Source: UBA6080 sp964607515 (lineage in GTDB: Bacteria; Fermentibacterota; Fermentibacteria; Fermentibacterales; JCC-6). Taken from it: DNA of 35,330 bases. The stretch is taken from assembly GCA_964607515.1 (NCBI GenBank), contig CAZSKU010000025.1:1-35330 (forward strand), written 5' to 3'. The notes under the pieces were generated by a model. The model saw only the letters and a program-made list of their open reading frames with translations. It did not search any database and was not told where the DNA came from. A program made the translations under genes and the position numbers. This document shows, piece by piece, positions 24,541 to 32,697 of this stretch (position 1 is the first letter of the stretch; the number at the start of each line of letters is the position of its first letter).

Positions 24541-24746
24541 CAGGCCCCGTACTGCTTCTCCAGCGCCGAGATCCGCCGGTCCAGGTCCAGTTCTGTGGCC
24601 AGCTTCTGCCTTCTCTTCTGAAGAACCTCGGCCTTCTCCGGCGGGACCTTCTTGATCAGGCTGTCGAGCATAACCAGTGCTCTGGCTCTGTCCCCCGCCT
24701 TGGCGGTATCGTCTATGGTCTTGACCAGGTCGCTGAGTTTTGCCAT
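24540..24746 (-). CDS. Small charged helical protein of unknown function
   Basis: A 68-aa protein, almost entirely helical and rich in Lys, Glu and Leu (SLIKKVPPEKAEVLQKRRQK, ATELDLDRRISALEKQYGA). The ATG at 24746 has AAGGAG 7 bp upstream; the gene overlaps the PHP gene by 34 bp and the lipoprotein gene by one base. The coding assignment rests on the ribosome site, the tight coupling on both sides and the coherent helical heptad-like pattern. No known domain. Confidence 0.7.
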   Translation of the reverse strand: MAKLSDLVKTIDDTAKAGDRARALVMLDSLIKKVPPEKAEVLQKRRQKLATELDLDRRISALEKQYGA

Positions 24747-25630
24747 GCCGCAACTCCTTCCCTCTCCATGGATCTGCAGGCTTCCAGGAAGGCTTCCACC
24801 TGCCCGGAATCCACCCTGAACCCCCCCTCCGCCGGGGGGAATGAATCCCTGTCATCAACTCCGTGGAAATCGCTTCCCCCCGTCACCATAAGGCCCAGGT
24901 CCCGGGCGGTTTCCAGAAGAAAGCCGATGAATCTGCCGTCGTGGCTCGGGTAGAATACCTCGATGCCCATGAGCCCTTCGTCCCTCAGGGAAGCCGCAAG
25001 TGCCCTGATCTGGCTTTCCCCCCGGTTTTCGAGGAGCCCTGGATGCGCCAGAACCGGAATGCCCCGATTCTCCCGGATGAGACCCATCGCCCGGTAGTCC
25101 CCGAGCCTCTCCCTGGGAACATAGGCCGGAGCGCCCCGGCCCAGGTAGTCCCTGAAGGCCTGTTCGGTGCTTTTTACAACACCCTTCAGCACCATCAGAG
25201 TGGCGATGTGCAGTCTTCCGGTGACACCGCCGCCGGACTGCTCCTCCACCTCCCGCATGGTCAGCGGAACGCCCATTTCCACAAGCCTGTCAACTATTCT
25301 TACGTTTCTTTCGTCCCTGGCCCTGCGAACCCCGGTAAGGGCTTGCTCGACGGAACCCCCACTCCAGGTTTCCGCAGGCTGGGTGGGGAAGTAGGCCAGC
25401 ATGTGAGCGGACCCTCCGCAGTGGAGTTCCACGCTCAGTTCGATTCCCGGAATCAGCGTAAGCCCCGTGGCCGCCGCGGCGGCGCCGGCTTCGGGGATGC
25501 CGCAGAAGGTGTCGTGGTCTGTGATGGACAAAGCCAGAAAGCCGCTGGAAGAAGCCTGTTCCACAAGCCATGACGGGCTTCTGGAACCGTCGCTGCCGGT
25601 GCTGTGAAGGTGAAGGTCTACAGTGGCCAT
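24713..25630 (-). CDS. PHP-domain phosphoesterase (TrpH/YciV-like)
   Basis: A 305-aa cytoplasmic metal-dependent phosphoesterase. The PHP motifs appear in order: DLHLHSTGSDGS (H7, H9, D14), SITDHDTF, IPGIELS, HPGLLENRG and a C-terminal GSDFHG. Members of this group (E. coli RNase AM/YciV) act on 3',5'-nucleotides or the 5' ends of RNA, so nucleotide or RNA end processing is likely; the substrate here is unproven. The ATG at 25630 follows a modest AAAGG. It heads the long minus-strand run and is divergent from the HD-domain gene. Confidence 0.9.
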   Translation of the reverse strand: MATVDLHLHSTGSDGSRSPSWLVEQASSSGFLALSITDHDTFCGIPEAGAAAAATGLTLIPGIELSVELHCGGSAHMLAYFPTQPAETWSGGSVEQALTGVRRARDERNVRIVDRLVEMGVPLTMREVEEQSGGGVTGRLHIATLMVLKGVVKSTEQAFRDYLGRGAPAYVPRERLGDYRAMGLIRENRGIPVLAHPGLLENRGESQIRALAASLRDEGLMGIEVFYPSHDGRFIGFLLETARDLGLMVTGGSDFHGVDDRDSFPPAEGGFRVDSGQVEAFLEACRSMEREGVAAWQNSATWSRP

Positions 25631-25652
25631 ATCGCCTTTCCGGGGAAATCGG

Positions 25653-25681
25653 AATATGTTCTCAACGCGCCGGCCGGGCAA
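25653..25681 (-). promoter_or_regulatory. Possible promoter at the head of the minus-strand run
   Basis: On the minus strand TTGCCC (25681-25676) is followed after 17 bp by CATATT (25658-25653), each matching four of six consensus bases. It lies 23 bp upstream of the PHP gene start, inside the 97-bp divergent gap. Confidence 0.35.
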
Positions 25682-25727
25682 TGGAACCGGTGTTTCCCGG
25701 GCGAAAGCCGGATGAAGGGTATTTATT

Positions 25728-27077
25728 ATGCGCAAGGTGATGTACGTCAGGGATCCGGTGCACGGGTCCATCAAACTCTCTCCCCTGCAGGAGGACCTGC
25801 TGAAAACCGTGGAGGTCCAGAGACTGAGTTTCATACACCAGCTGGGCACCACTTTTCAGTGTTACCCCGGCGCCCACGGCATGAGGCTGGCCCACGCGAT
25901 TGGGGTGTCGCACCTGGCGGGAGTGATCGCGGAACACCTGGCGGAGCAGGATACTCCGGAAGCTCATGAGGAGGACGGCCGGGTCACCGATCTGGTCCAG
26001 GCCGCCGGAATGCTGCACGATATAGGGCACACCCCCTGGTCCCACACCCTGGAACCTCTTTACGTCGAACTCCACGGAACGGATCACATGGGGCTGGTGG
26101 CGGAAATGGTGACCGGCAGAACGACGATGTCCATACCTGGTTCCGGAAGAATCCCCGAGATCCTTAGGGACTGGCGGGTGGACCCGTCCGGGGTGGCGGA
26201 ACTGGTGAGAAGCAGATTCCACGGAGCACCCTACATCCAGCAGATAATCTTCGGCGAGGTGGACGCCGACATGCTGGACTACCTCCAGAGGGACTTCCAT
26301 TTCACCGGAGTCGCCTTCGGCCATATCGAGGTGGACCGGATCATAAGCACCATGGCCGCGAGGCAGGGGAGCCTGGTCTTTCAGCTTAAGGGGCTGGACG
26401 CCGTGAGGGACTTCCTGCTGGCCAGATTCCACATGTACTCCAGCGTCTACCTGCACAGGAAGACCAGGATCGTGGACCAGATGCTCCTGGCGGCTGCCAG
26501 GCGCAGCGTTCTCGAACTCGGGGAGATGGCGGACTTCCACTTCATGACCGACGACCAGCTTCTCAGCTGGATGGCGGAGCAGTCCGGCGATCCGTGGGTG
26601 AGGGAAATGGCATGGCGGGTCAAATTCCGGCAGGGTCTCTTCACCCAGGTCTTCAGTGTCGGCGCTCTGACAATATCCTCAAGGAACGCCGGTTTCCTGG
26701 CGGAACTCCTCTCCCACGGAGGTTCGCCCCGGGAAAGCGCCGAGGCCATGGCGGGAAGGATATCCGACGAGTCCGGAGTGGACCGGCGATACATCATCGT
26801 TGACCTTCCTGTGGAGGCGGTGAAGATGAGCGAGGAGCGTTTCGGGCGTCTGGACATCCGTTTCGTGGACTCGACGGACCGTGTCTTCACCCTGGACGAA
26901 GTCGATCCGGCGTTCTCGCGCTATCTCGAAGAAATGAAGCCCAACAGGAGCATGATCACCGTAAGCTGCGCCCCCGAGCACCGGGAGAAGGTGGCGTCAG
27001 CCTGCGGGAAGCTCTTCAGGGAAGCTGTGATCCCTCTGTTCTCGGAGGAGGATCAGGAAAGCTCTCCGTCGAGATAG
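25728..27077 (+). CDS. HD-domain phosphohydrolase, dNTP triphosphohydrolase-like
   Basis: A 449-aa protein resembling the SAMHD1/YwfO branch of HD phosphohydrolases, which cleave dNTPs to nucleoside and triphosphate. Landmarks are VRDPVHGSIKLSPLQ at the N-terminus, LGTTFQCYPGAHGMRLAHAIG (first metal His), MLHDIGHTPWSH (HD dyad) and GEVDADMLDYLQRDFHFTG, which corresponds to the family's DADRLDYLxRD with Met in place of Arg. The C-terminal ~200 residues are more divergent. The ATG at 25728 has AAGGG 8 bp upstream. Its 3' end overlaps the convergent ankyrin gene by 25 bp. The reaction is inferred from family membership. Confidence 0.88.
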   Translation: MRKVMYVRDPVHGSIKLSPLQEDLLKTVEVQRLSFIHQLGTTFQCYPGAHGMRLAHAIGVSHLAGVIAEHLAEQDTPEAHEEDGRVTDLVQAAGMLHDIGHTPWSHTLEPLYVELHGTDHMGLVAEMVTGRTTMSIPGSGRIPEILRDWRVDPSGVAELVRSRFHGAPYIQQIIFGEVDADMLDYLQRDFHFTGVAFGHIEVDRIISTMAARQGSLVFQLKGLDAVRDFLLARFHMYSSVYLHRKTRIVDQMLLAAARRSVLELGEMADFHFMTDDQLLSWMAEQSGDPWVREMAWRVKFRQGLFTQVFSVGALTISSRNAGFLAELLSHGGSPRESAEAMAGRISDESGVDRRYIIVDLPVEAVKMSEERFGRLDIRFVDSTDRVFTLDEVDPAFSRYLEEMKPNRSMITVSCAPEHREKVASACGKLFREAVIPLFSEEDQESSPSR

Positions 27078-27937
27078 GTGGGCGGGGTGGCTTTGCCGCA
27101 ACTGCCGCAGGTGAATCTGAGGTGTTCCCACATCCCGATGGTGTTGTACCAGTTGATTCTGGCGACGTCCGGACGCTCCATTGCAGCGCCGCAGGCTGGG
27201 CATGTCCATTTGTTATCCCTGGCCCTTCGGATACTCTTGAGCGCTTCCTCCAGGAGCGGGATGTACTGGTGGTTTCCAGATTTCTCGGCCACCCGGATGG
27301 GGGTGAGACCCTTTCCGTTTCTGTGATAGGCCTTCGCCCCGTGCTTCAGTAGTGTTCTGATTATGGTTTTCCGGTTCTTTCCGGCCACGGCAATGTGAAT
27401 CGGGGCGTCACCGTCGGAGTTCTCCGCGCCGGCGTCGGCGCCTGCATCCAGGAGAATCCTGCAGATATCATCCCGCCCCTCGGAAACCGCTATGTGCAGG
27501 GCCGATTCGCCGGAGATGGACGTGGCGGCGGGAGATGACCCGGCTTCCAGGAAGATCCTTACAACTTCATGATTGCCGGTGCGCACCGCCAGATGCATCG
27601 GCGATTCACCGCCCTCGGTGATCGGTTTGTTGATGTCGCCGCCCCGGCTCACGAGGTTCCTGAGGACCGAGAGAAGAAGGTTTGAATCCACGGTCTCGCT
27701 GCAGGCCCTTTCGACCACTGCCTGAAGGAGGCTCCTTCCCTCCCTGGCCGCCTTGCCGGACATCTCGTACCTTCCGGCGGACAGGCTTTCCAGCTTCTCC
27801 CAGTCGGGAGAGGGTTTCGCCAGTTCTCCGAGCATCTTGCGAAGGTTGTTAGCGAAAAGAGCCAAATCCCCTCCAAAAAAATCGGCGGCGTCAAAAGGGA
27901 ACGGGCGGATTATGCGAAAATTACTCCCCTGAGTCAC
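27053..27937 (-). CDS. Ankyrin-repeat protein with C-terminal zinc ribbon
   Basis: A 294-aa protein. Residues ~105-235 contain about four ankyrin repeats (ESPMHLAVRTGNHEVVRIFL, ESALHIAVSEGRDDICRILL, DAPIHIAVAGKNRKTIIRTL, LTPIRVAEKSGNHQYIPLL). The C-terminus holds a treble-clef/zinc-ribbon-like CPAC ... CGSC pair about 40 residues apart. The N-terminal ~100 residues are helical and unassigned. The start is GTG, overlapping the hybrid kinase stop by 17 bp, so kinase and ankyrin protein are likely co-translated and may work together. I infer a protein-interaction adaptor role; no enzymatic motif is seen. Confidence 0.85.
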   Translation of the reverse strand: MTQGSNFRIIRPFPFDAADFFGGDLALFANNLRKMLGELAKPSPDWEKLESLSAGRYEMSGKAAREGRSLLQAVVERACSETVDSNLLLSVLRNLVSRGGDINKPITEGGESPMHLAVRTGNHEVVRIFLEAGSSPAATSISGESALHIAVSEGRDDICRILLDAGADAGAENSDGDAPIHIAVAGKNRKTIIRTLLKHGAKAYHRNGKGLTPIRVAEKSGNHQYIPLLEEALKSIRRARDNKWTCPACGAAMERPDVARINWYNTIGMWEHLRFTCGSCGKATPPTYLDGELS

Positions 27938-30026
27938 CCCTGTCCTGCCTGACCCTTGCCGCCAGCGTTCTGACGGCGCGCACCAGTTCGCCGGGAGGGC
28001 TGGGTTTGGGCATGAACACCACTCTTCTGTTTTCCAGCAGTTCCCTTATTCCGTCGGGTTTCTCGTAGCCGCTGGACAGGATGACCGCCATGTCTTCGTA
28101 GGCCTGCAGGCAGTGGGTGGCAATACTCAACGAGGGTTTTCCGGGCATGTTCAGATCAAGGATGATCACATCGAAAACCCCCTGGCTGAGTTCCTCCATG
28201 GCCTGATCGCCGTCCGTCACGGTAACCACCCGGAAGTCCTGGGATCTCAGGTATTCCCCGAGGGTTTCCCTCACCAGGTCCACATCGTCCGCCAGAAGCA
28301 CCCTCAGGCTGTTCTCCCCTTCGCCCCCCGGGGGCTGAGCCTGTTCGCCGGCGGCGCTGGACGGGATGCCCTTCAGAACCAGGCAGAGGATTGTCTCTCC
28401 CATGCCCCGTTCGAAGCTTATCCATCCGCCGAACTCAAGAGACGCCCTGTAGGCAGTGCCGTAGGAGGTTCCGAACTGCCGGTCCACGTCCGCCGGTTCG
28501 TATTCCCGGGCGGAGAAGACGTCCCTGAGCTCCGGCGGCATGATGAAGCCGTCGGAGTAGCGGAAGCAAAGCCTGTTGCCCCTCTCAAGGTCAGGTGAGA
28601 GAACCTGTCTGGGCAGCCGGTCCGAAAGGTTTAATCTGATCCTTCCCGTTCCGCCCTTCATCAATTCGCTTGAGGCAAGAGCCAGGCTGAAGAAGAACTG
28701 CCTCAAAAGGCCTCGGTCCACCATTATCTTGAACCTCGAGGCTCCTCCCGCCTCCACGGAGATGTTGAAGGGCATCACGCTTCGAAGCACCTGGGAGATT
28801 CTCGCGATTTCGTGTGAAGGGTCGCAAATGCCCGATTCGTTTCCCGCGTTCACCAGCAGCAGCTGCAATTCGCTGCAGATGTCCGAAAGCCTTCCGGCTT
28901 CCCTCAGTATATCCCTGAACCTTCCGGCCAGCTCCCAGTCCACTGTGGCTTCCTTGATTCCAAGCGAAGCGGCCCCAACGATCCCGGCGACCCTATTGTT
29001 GAGGTCGTGGGCCAGCCCCCGGACCATCCCCGCAAGCATCTCCTCCTCCTGGCGGAGCTCGGAGTCACCGGAATCCCTGGAAGCATCCCTTGTTTCCCTG
29101 CCTTCCGGGAAGAGAAACAGAACACCCCCCGCGGGTTCACTCTCCATCTCGAAGGGCTGGAAGACGGCTTCTACTCTGTGAACCGCCCCTGACGCCCTGA
29201 CCAGCTCGACGCCTTCCCGGAAAGCCGCTCCACCCGAAACGCACTTATTCCTGAACTCCTCAGGCAGCGCAATGAAAGCAGAGAAATCAGGTGTTTCTCC
29301 CGCCGTCTCGGGCTCCAGCAAGGAGGCCGCTGCACTGCTCATGGATGCCACCTTGCCGTTTCCGTCCAGTATGAGCGCCGCGACCTCCGATTCGCCGATG
29401 ACCGCCTTCATGGCTGCGGCATGGATACCCTCCCTCGGCGCCCCCCCCGAGGGTTCCGAGAACCTCCGGAGTTCGTCGCGTCTCCTGAGCATGGAGAACA
29501 GCATCACAGTGATCGGGCTGAGTGCAATTATTACTATTGATAATATGATAATAATTATGCCATCTTCCAGGTATCGGTAGTTTTTTATTTCCGTATTCCA
29601 TAGTTCATCATCATAACAAAAGACGCTGCTTCCTGACGGAAATGACTTTGTATATCTAACTATAAAATTCTTGTAATCAGTGCCCTCCTGATCCGGTGGC
29701 GACTGGTCCGGAAGCAGAATCATGGCCGATTTCAGCCCCGAGTACTCCAGCTGATCCCGTGAGATTTCGGAGACCGACGTACTGTTTATTCCGCCTTGTT
29801 CCCGGGCCATGGCGTAGTCCTCGTAGTAGCCGGCGAGATCGTGCAGATGGAACAGCCTTCTCATCTGACTGTTCTTGAACAGGTTATCTGCGTGTAGGCC
29901 CCACAGGAACGACGCGCCCAGGGCCAGGAGAACGCCGAAGGCCAGCGGTGTGAAAATCCTGGCGGCATCCCTTCTCTCGCGGGACGCGTAGGTGGATGTG
30001 CTTTCAACAGTTTCTGGACGTTTCAT
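27921..30026 (-). CDS. Membrane hybrid histidine kinase with degraded ATPase domain and receiver
   Basis: A 701-aa protein. I chose the ATG at 30026 (GGGAGG 10 bp upstream) over one nine codons earlier that has no ribosome site. The order is: TM1 (TPLAFGVLLALGASFLWGL), a ~110-residue periplasmic sensor, TM2 (an Ile-rich stretch around 29520-29560), a PAS-like domain (~residues 205-310), a histidine phosphotransfer helix with GLAHDLNNRVAG (H340), an ATPase domain, and a receiver (LLADDVDLV ... D624 ... VVFMPKP). In the ATPase domain the N-box Asn is Ser (ASSELMKGG), G1 reads SDGFIMPPE and G2 reads GTSYGTAY, so ATP binding may be lost or altered. Input signal unknown. Confidence 0.88.
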   Translation of the reverse strand: MKRPETVESTSTYASRERRDAARIFTPLAFGVLLALGASFLWGLHADNLFKNSQMRRLFHLHDLAGYYEDYAMAREQGGINSTSVSEISRDQLEYSGLKSAMILLPDQSPPDQEGTDYKNFIVRYTKSFPSGSSVFCYDDELWNTEIKNYRYLEDGIIIIILSIVIIALSPITVMLFSMLRRRDELRRFSEPSGGAPREGIHAAAMKAVIGESEVAALILDGNGKVASMSSAAASLLEPETAGETPDFSAFIALPEEFRNKCVSGGAAFREGVELVRASGAVHRVEAVFQPFEMESEPAGGVLFLFPEGRETRDASRDSGDSELRQEEEMLAGMVRGLAHDLNNRVAGIVGAASLGIKEATVDWELAGRFRDILREAGRLSDICSELQLLLVNAGNESGICDPSHEIARISQVLRSVMPFNISVEAGGASRFKIMVDRGLLRQFFFSLALASSELMKGGTGRIRLNLSDRLPRQVLSPDLERGNRLCFRYSDGFIMPPELRDVFSAREYEPADVDRQFGTSYGTAYRASLEFGGWISFERGMGETILCLVLKGIPSSAAGEQAQPPGGEGENSLRVLLADDVDLVRETLGEYLRSQDFRVVTVTDGDQAMEELSQGVFDVIILDLNMPGKPSLSIATHCLQAYEDMAVILSSGYEKPDGIRELLENRRVVFMPKPSPPGELVRAVRTLAARVRQDRGDSGE

Positions 30027-30096
30027 GTGGTTTTGCCCTCCCAGCCGCTCCATACAAGCAACATGGCTTCAATCTCCGGAAATGGCAAGGAGTAAA

Positions 30097-30125
30097 TTGA
30101 CACGCCAAATGCAATCCCTTATTAT
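30097..30125 (+). promoter_or_regulatory. Strong sigma70-type promoter for the recombinase-like gene
   Basis: TTGACA (30097-30102), exactly 17 bp, then TATTAT (30120-30125): the best promoter match in the window. Transcription would begin near 30132, giving a leader of about 48 nt before the ATG at 30180. Confidence 0.7.
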
Positions 30126-30179
30126 TTGATGTACCTGCGGTAATCGTCGAGAATCCCTCGATCTGAAAGGAATGAATCG

Positions 30180-31016
30180 ATGGACTTCATAGAAAGCACC
30201 AAGAAGCGGCTGGCGGAATCGGGAAGAAGCCCGAAGACCGCCAACAGTTATATCTCCCACCTTCGCCGGCTCGTGGCACATTTCGGCGAAGAAACCGGCA
30301 GGCTCGACCCTGAAGCCCTCAGGGGTTACCTCGAGGACATGGTCGAGGAAGGCAAGTCTCTTTCCTACCTCAATCAGGCTCAGAGTGCGATCAGGTACCT
30401 TTACACCCAGGTGCTCGACAAGGCCAATCCCCTTCCCAGCCCCAGCGTAATCGCCAAAAGGATTCCCCTTCACGGTCTTTTCACCCGGGAAGAGATAGCG
30501 GCGCTCTTCCAGCACGTCCATGAACTCAAGTACCGCCTGGCCCTCATGTTCATCTACTCCAGCGGTCTCAGGGTGAGCGAAACCGCCATCCTCAAGCGCG
30601 AGAACGTGGACATGGTCAACCATATCATCCATGTGTACTCCTTCGAGGGAGACTATCAGAGGGACACCATCCTCTCCAGGAAGGCCGGCAGGATTCTCGG
30701 GCAGTACCTGGATCTCAGGACTGACCCTTCACCCTACCTGTTCCCCGGAAGAGCCCACACCAGCTACGTCTCCGCAAGAACCATCCAGAGGGCCTTCATT
30801 GACGCCCTGGACGAGGCCGGCATCACCAAGCGCGCCACCCTCGGCTGGCTGAGGCACAGCTTCGCGGTTCACCTGCTCGAGGACGGCGTCGACCGGCGCC
30901 TGGTCCAGAAGCTTCTGGGCATAACCACTCCGTCCATGATCACGCCCTACCTCAAACTGGCCAAGGACCGCTCCGAGCTCAGAGTCATGAGCCCCCTGGA
31001 CAGATTCGACATCTGA
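30180..31016 (+). CDS. Tyrosine-recombinase-family (XerC/D-like) protein lacking half of the catalytic residues
   Basis: A 278-aa protein with an N-terminal SAM-like core-binding domain (residues 1-85, SPKTANSYISHLRRLVAHF) and a C-terminal recombinase domain. Family landmarks SGLRVSE (R131), LRHSFAVHLLEDG (R225) and PYLKL (Y257) are present. Using the XerD spacing (H-3-R-23-H-9-Y), the first His position is G222 and the second is I248, and the beta-hairpin Lys position is F155. Arg/Arg/Tyr remain, while Lys/His/His are replaced. The gene is intact, with a strong promoter and AAGGA ribosome site, so it is expressed rather than decayed. It could be a weakened recombinase, an accessory subunit or a DNA-binding regulator. 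It is divergent from the kinase gene. Confidence 0.9.
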   Translation: MDFIESTKKRLAESGRSPKTANSYISHLRRLVAHFGEETGRLDPEALRGYLEDMVEEGKSLSYLNQAQSAIRYLYTQVLDKANPLPSPSVIAKRIPLHGLFTREEIAALFQHVHELKYRLALMFIYSSGLRVSETAILKRENVDMVNHIIHVYSFEGDYQRDTILSRKAGRILGQYLDLRTDPSPYLFPGRAHTSYVSARTIQRAFIDALDEAGITKRATLGWLRHSFAVHLLEDGVDRRLVQKLLGITTPSMITPYLKLAKDRSELRVMSPLDRFDI

Positions 31017-31030
31017 TCACACGAATTCCG

Positions 31031-31063
31031 GGTAAGGCCGGGGGTTTTTCCCTCGGCCTTACC
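31031..31063. terminator. Hairpin between convergent genes
   Basis: A 10-bp perfect stem (GGTAAGGCCG / CGGCCTTACC) extended by G-T and three G-C pairs around a T5 loop, 14 pairs in all. It contains the stop codon of the minus-strand FG-GAP gene and follows the recombinase-like gene by 14 bp. Neither side has a T-run, so it is a hairpin terminator candidate of uncertain strength. Confidence 0.55.
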
Positions 31064-32552
31064 TTACAACCGTCACCTTTTCAAGGCGAATGCCCTCCGC
31101 CGTCCCGGTTCTGACAATGTAGCATCCCGGGCGGATTTCCCCGGCGAGGAACCTGTTGCCGGGACTGACGGTCCCGGACAGAACGACCCTTCCCGAAAGG
31201 TCGAAAACCGTTGTCTGCACCGGGGACTGATGTGGTTGTGCAAGAACGAGCCGTCCAGAAGATGGGTTGAGCCATCTCGGGGGAATCACGGGGCTGGCGT
31301 GGAATACGCCGAGCTCGGTGGAACTGGCCAGAGCCCAGGCGTGCTCCGGGGTGGATTGCTGGTCCTGCAGCCCGGCCACTACCACAGGGCTGGGATAGGA
31401 CAGCCCGGCCACGGATACGTTGTACACCCACTCGTCAAAGGCCATCTGCCACACCTGTTCTCCGGTAAGGGCGTTTATCAGGGTAACCGCCCGGCCGTTC
31501 ACCGCGCCCGCAGCCATGCAGGGCACCTCATCACCCAGGATCAGCACAGGATCGACCCAGGTCACGGACCAGGTGTTCGCTCCCGAGGGGTAACTCCAGA
31601 TGACGCTGCCGTCGGATCCGCTCAGGCATACCGCTCCGCCGTTATCGGCGGCCAGCGCCACCTCGCAGGTGCCGTCGCCGTTCAGGTCCGGCCCCGCTTC
31701 GACTTCCAGGAACATGCCGGAACCGGTGTAACTCCACTGGAAGGAGCCGCCGGCATCGTAGCAGACCGCCAATCCGTTGAAGGTGCAGAAGACCGCCCAG
31801 GGAAACGTGTCGGTGCGGTCCACCGCCGTCACGCTCATGCAGTCTCCCCCGGGGCTGTTCAGCCATAAGGACTCTCCGGTGGCACCCGAAAGAAGCCTCG
31901 CGGTGAGTGCGGTGTACCCGTTTCCACCAATGGCGGCCAGCACGTCTTCCAGACCGTCACCGTCCACGTCGGCCAGCGGCGCCAGCGATGACACGGCGTC
32001 CGGTTGCCACCGGGTCCAGAGGGAATCGCCCGTGGCCCCGTCGATGCAGACGGCGAGCCCGGACCCTGAAGACCCGCTGGTGCCGAATCCTCCAACGGCT
32101 TCCGACACCCCGTCGCCGTTCAGGTCGGGGAGCTCGACGCAGCTGTAGCCCCATCCGGTGTATGTCGGCATAACAAGGCATGCGGCCCACTCCCACAAAA
32201 GGCTCCCGTCCGATCCGGACACCAGACGAAGGGTTCTGCCGGGAGGGTTGTAGCCGCCCGGCGTAGCCATCAGGAGTTCATGGATTCCGTCTCCGTCCAC
32301 GTCGGGAAACCTTGCCATGCCCTCGTCCGAGTAGATTCCGTTGTGCGAGTCGCTCGTCCAGACGGTCGTTCCGTCGGTTCCCGACAGAGCCCACAGGGTC
32401 GGCTCTCCGTCCCAGAAATTCACACCGCATACCACGTCGCTGACGCCGTCGCCGTTGAGATCTCCCATGTCCACGGTGCAGTACACCCCTCCGCTGGTGA
32501 CGTTGGACCAGAGCACCTGCGGAGTCTGGGCGAGAAGAATGAGAAGAAGCAT
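31059..32552 (-). CDS. Secreted FG-GAP/VCBS beta-propeller protein with C-terminal sorting domain
   Basis: A 497-aa exported protein. The ATG at 32552 (MLLLILLAQTPQVLWS) has AAGGAGG 5 bp upstream; the longer frame lacks a good site. The body is a beta-propeller made of FG-GAP/PQQ-like blades with five calcium-binding-type loops (DLNGDGVSDVV, DVDGDGIHELL, DLNGDGVSEAV, DVDGDGLEDVL, DLNGDGTCEVA) alternating with LWALSGTDGTTVWTS-type strands. The last ~65 residues (TTVFDLSGRVVLSG ... IRPGCYIVRT ... VTVVR) form the Por/type IX-like sorting tail. Probably a cell-surface or secreted adhesion or binding protein; ligand unknown. Confidence 0.87.
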   Translation of the reverse strand: MLLLILLAQTPQVLWSNVTSGGVYCTVDMGDLNGDGVSDVVCGVNFWDGEPTLWALSGTDGTTVWTSDSHNGIYSDEGMARFPDVDGDGIHELLMATPGGYNPPGRTLRLVSGSDGSLLWEWAACLVMPTYTGWGYSCVELPDLNGDGVSEAVGGFGTSGSSGSGLAVCIDGATGDSLWTRWQPDAVSSLAPLADVDGDGLEDVLAAIGGNGYTALTARLLSGATGESLWLNSPGGDCMSVTAVDRTDTFPWAVFCTFNGLAVCYDAGGSFQWSYTGSGMFLEVEAGPDLNGDGTCEVALAADNGGAVCLSGSDGSVIWSYPSGANTWSVTWVDPVLILGDEVPCMAAGAVNGRAVTLINALTGEQVWQMAFDEWVYNVSVAGLSYPSPVVVAGLQDQQSTPEHAWALASSTELGVFHASPVIPPRWLNPSSGRLVLAQPHQSPVQTTVFDLSGRVVLSGTVSPGNRFLAGEIRPGCYIVRTGTAEGIRLEKVTVVR

Positions 32553-32608
32553 TTCGGCCTCCTTGCTGTACATCCCGTACAAGAATGATCAACCGACGGC
32601 ATGCAAAC

Positions 32609-32638
32609 AAGCGCGGGGACGGCGAACCGCCCCCGCTT
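32609..32638 (-). terminator. Probable terminator of the hydrogenase genes
   Basis: An imperfect stem (AAGCG-c-GGGG-a-CGG against CCGCCCCCGCTT, two one-base bulges) with a CGAA loop is followed on the minus strand by TTGTTTGC. It sits 60 bp after the hydA stop codon. Confidence 0.5.
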
Positions 32639-32697
32639 CGCAACCGGCTGTGATTTAGCGCGATACGAGAGTTAGTTGCTTTTGTTTAGTCCGTCCC

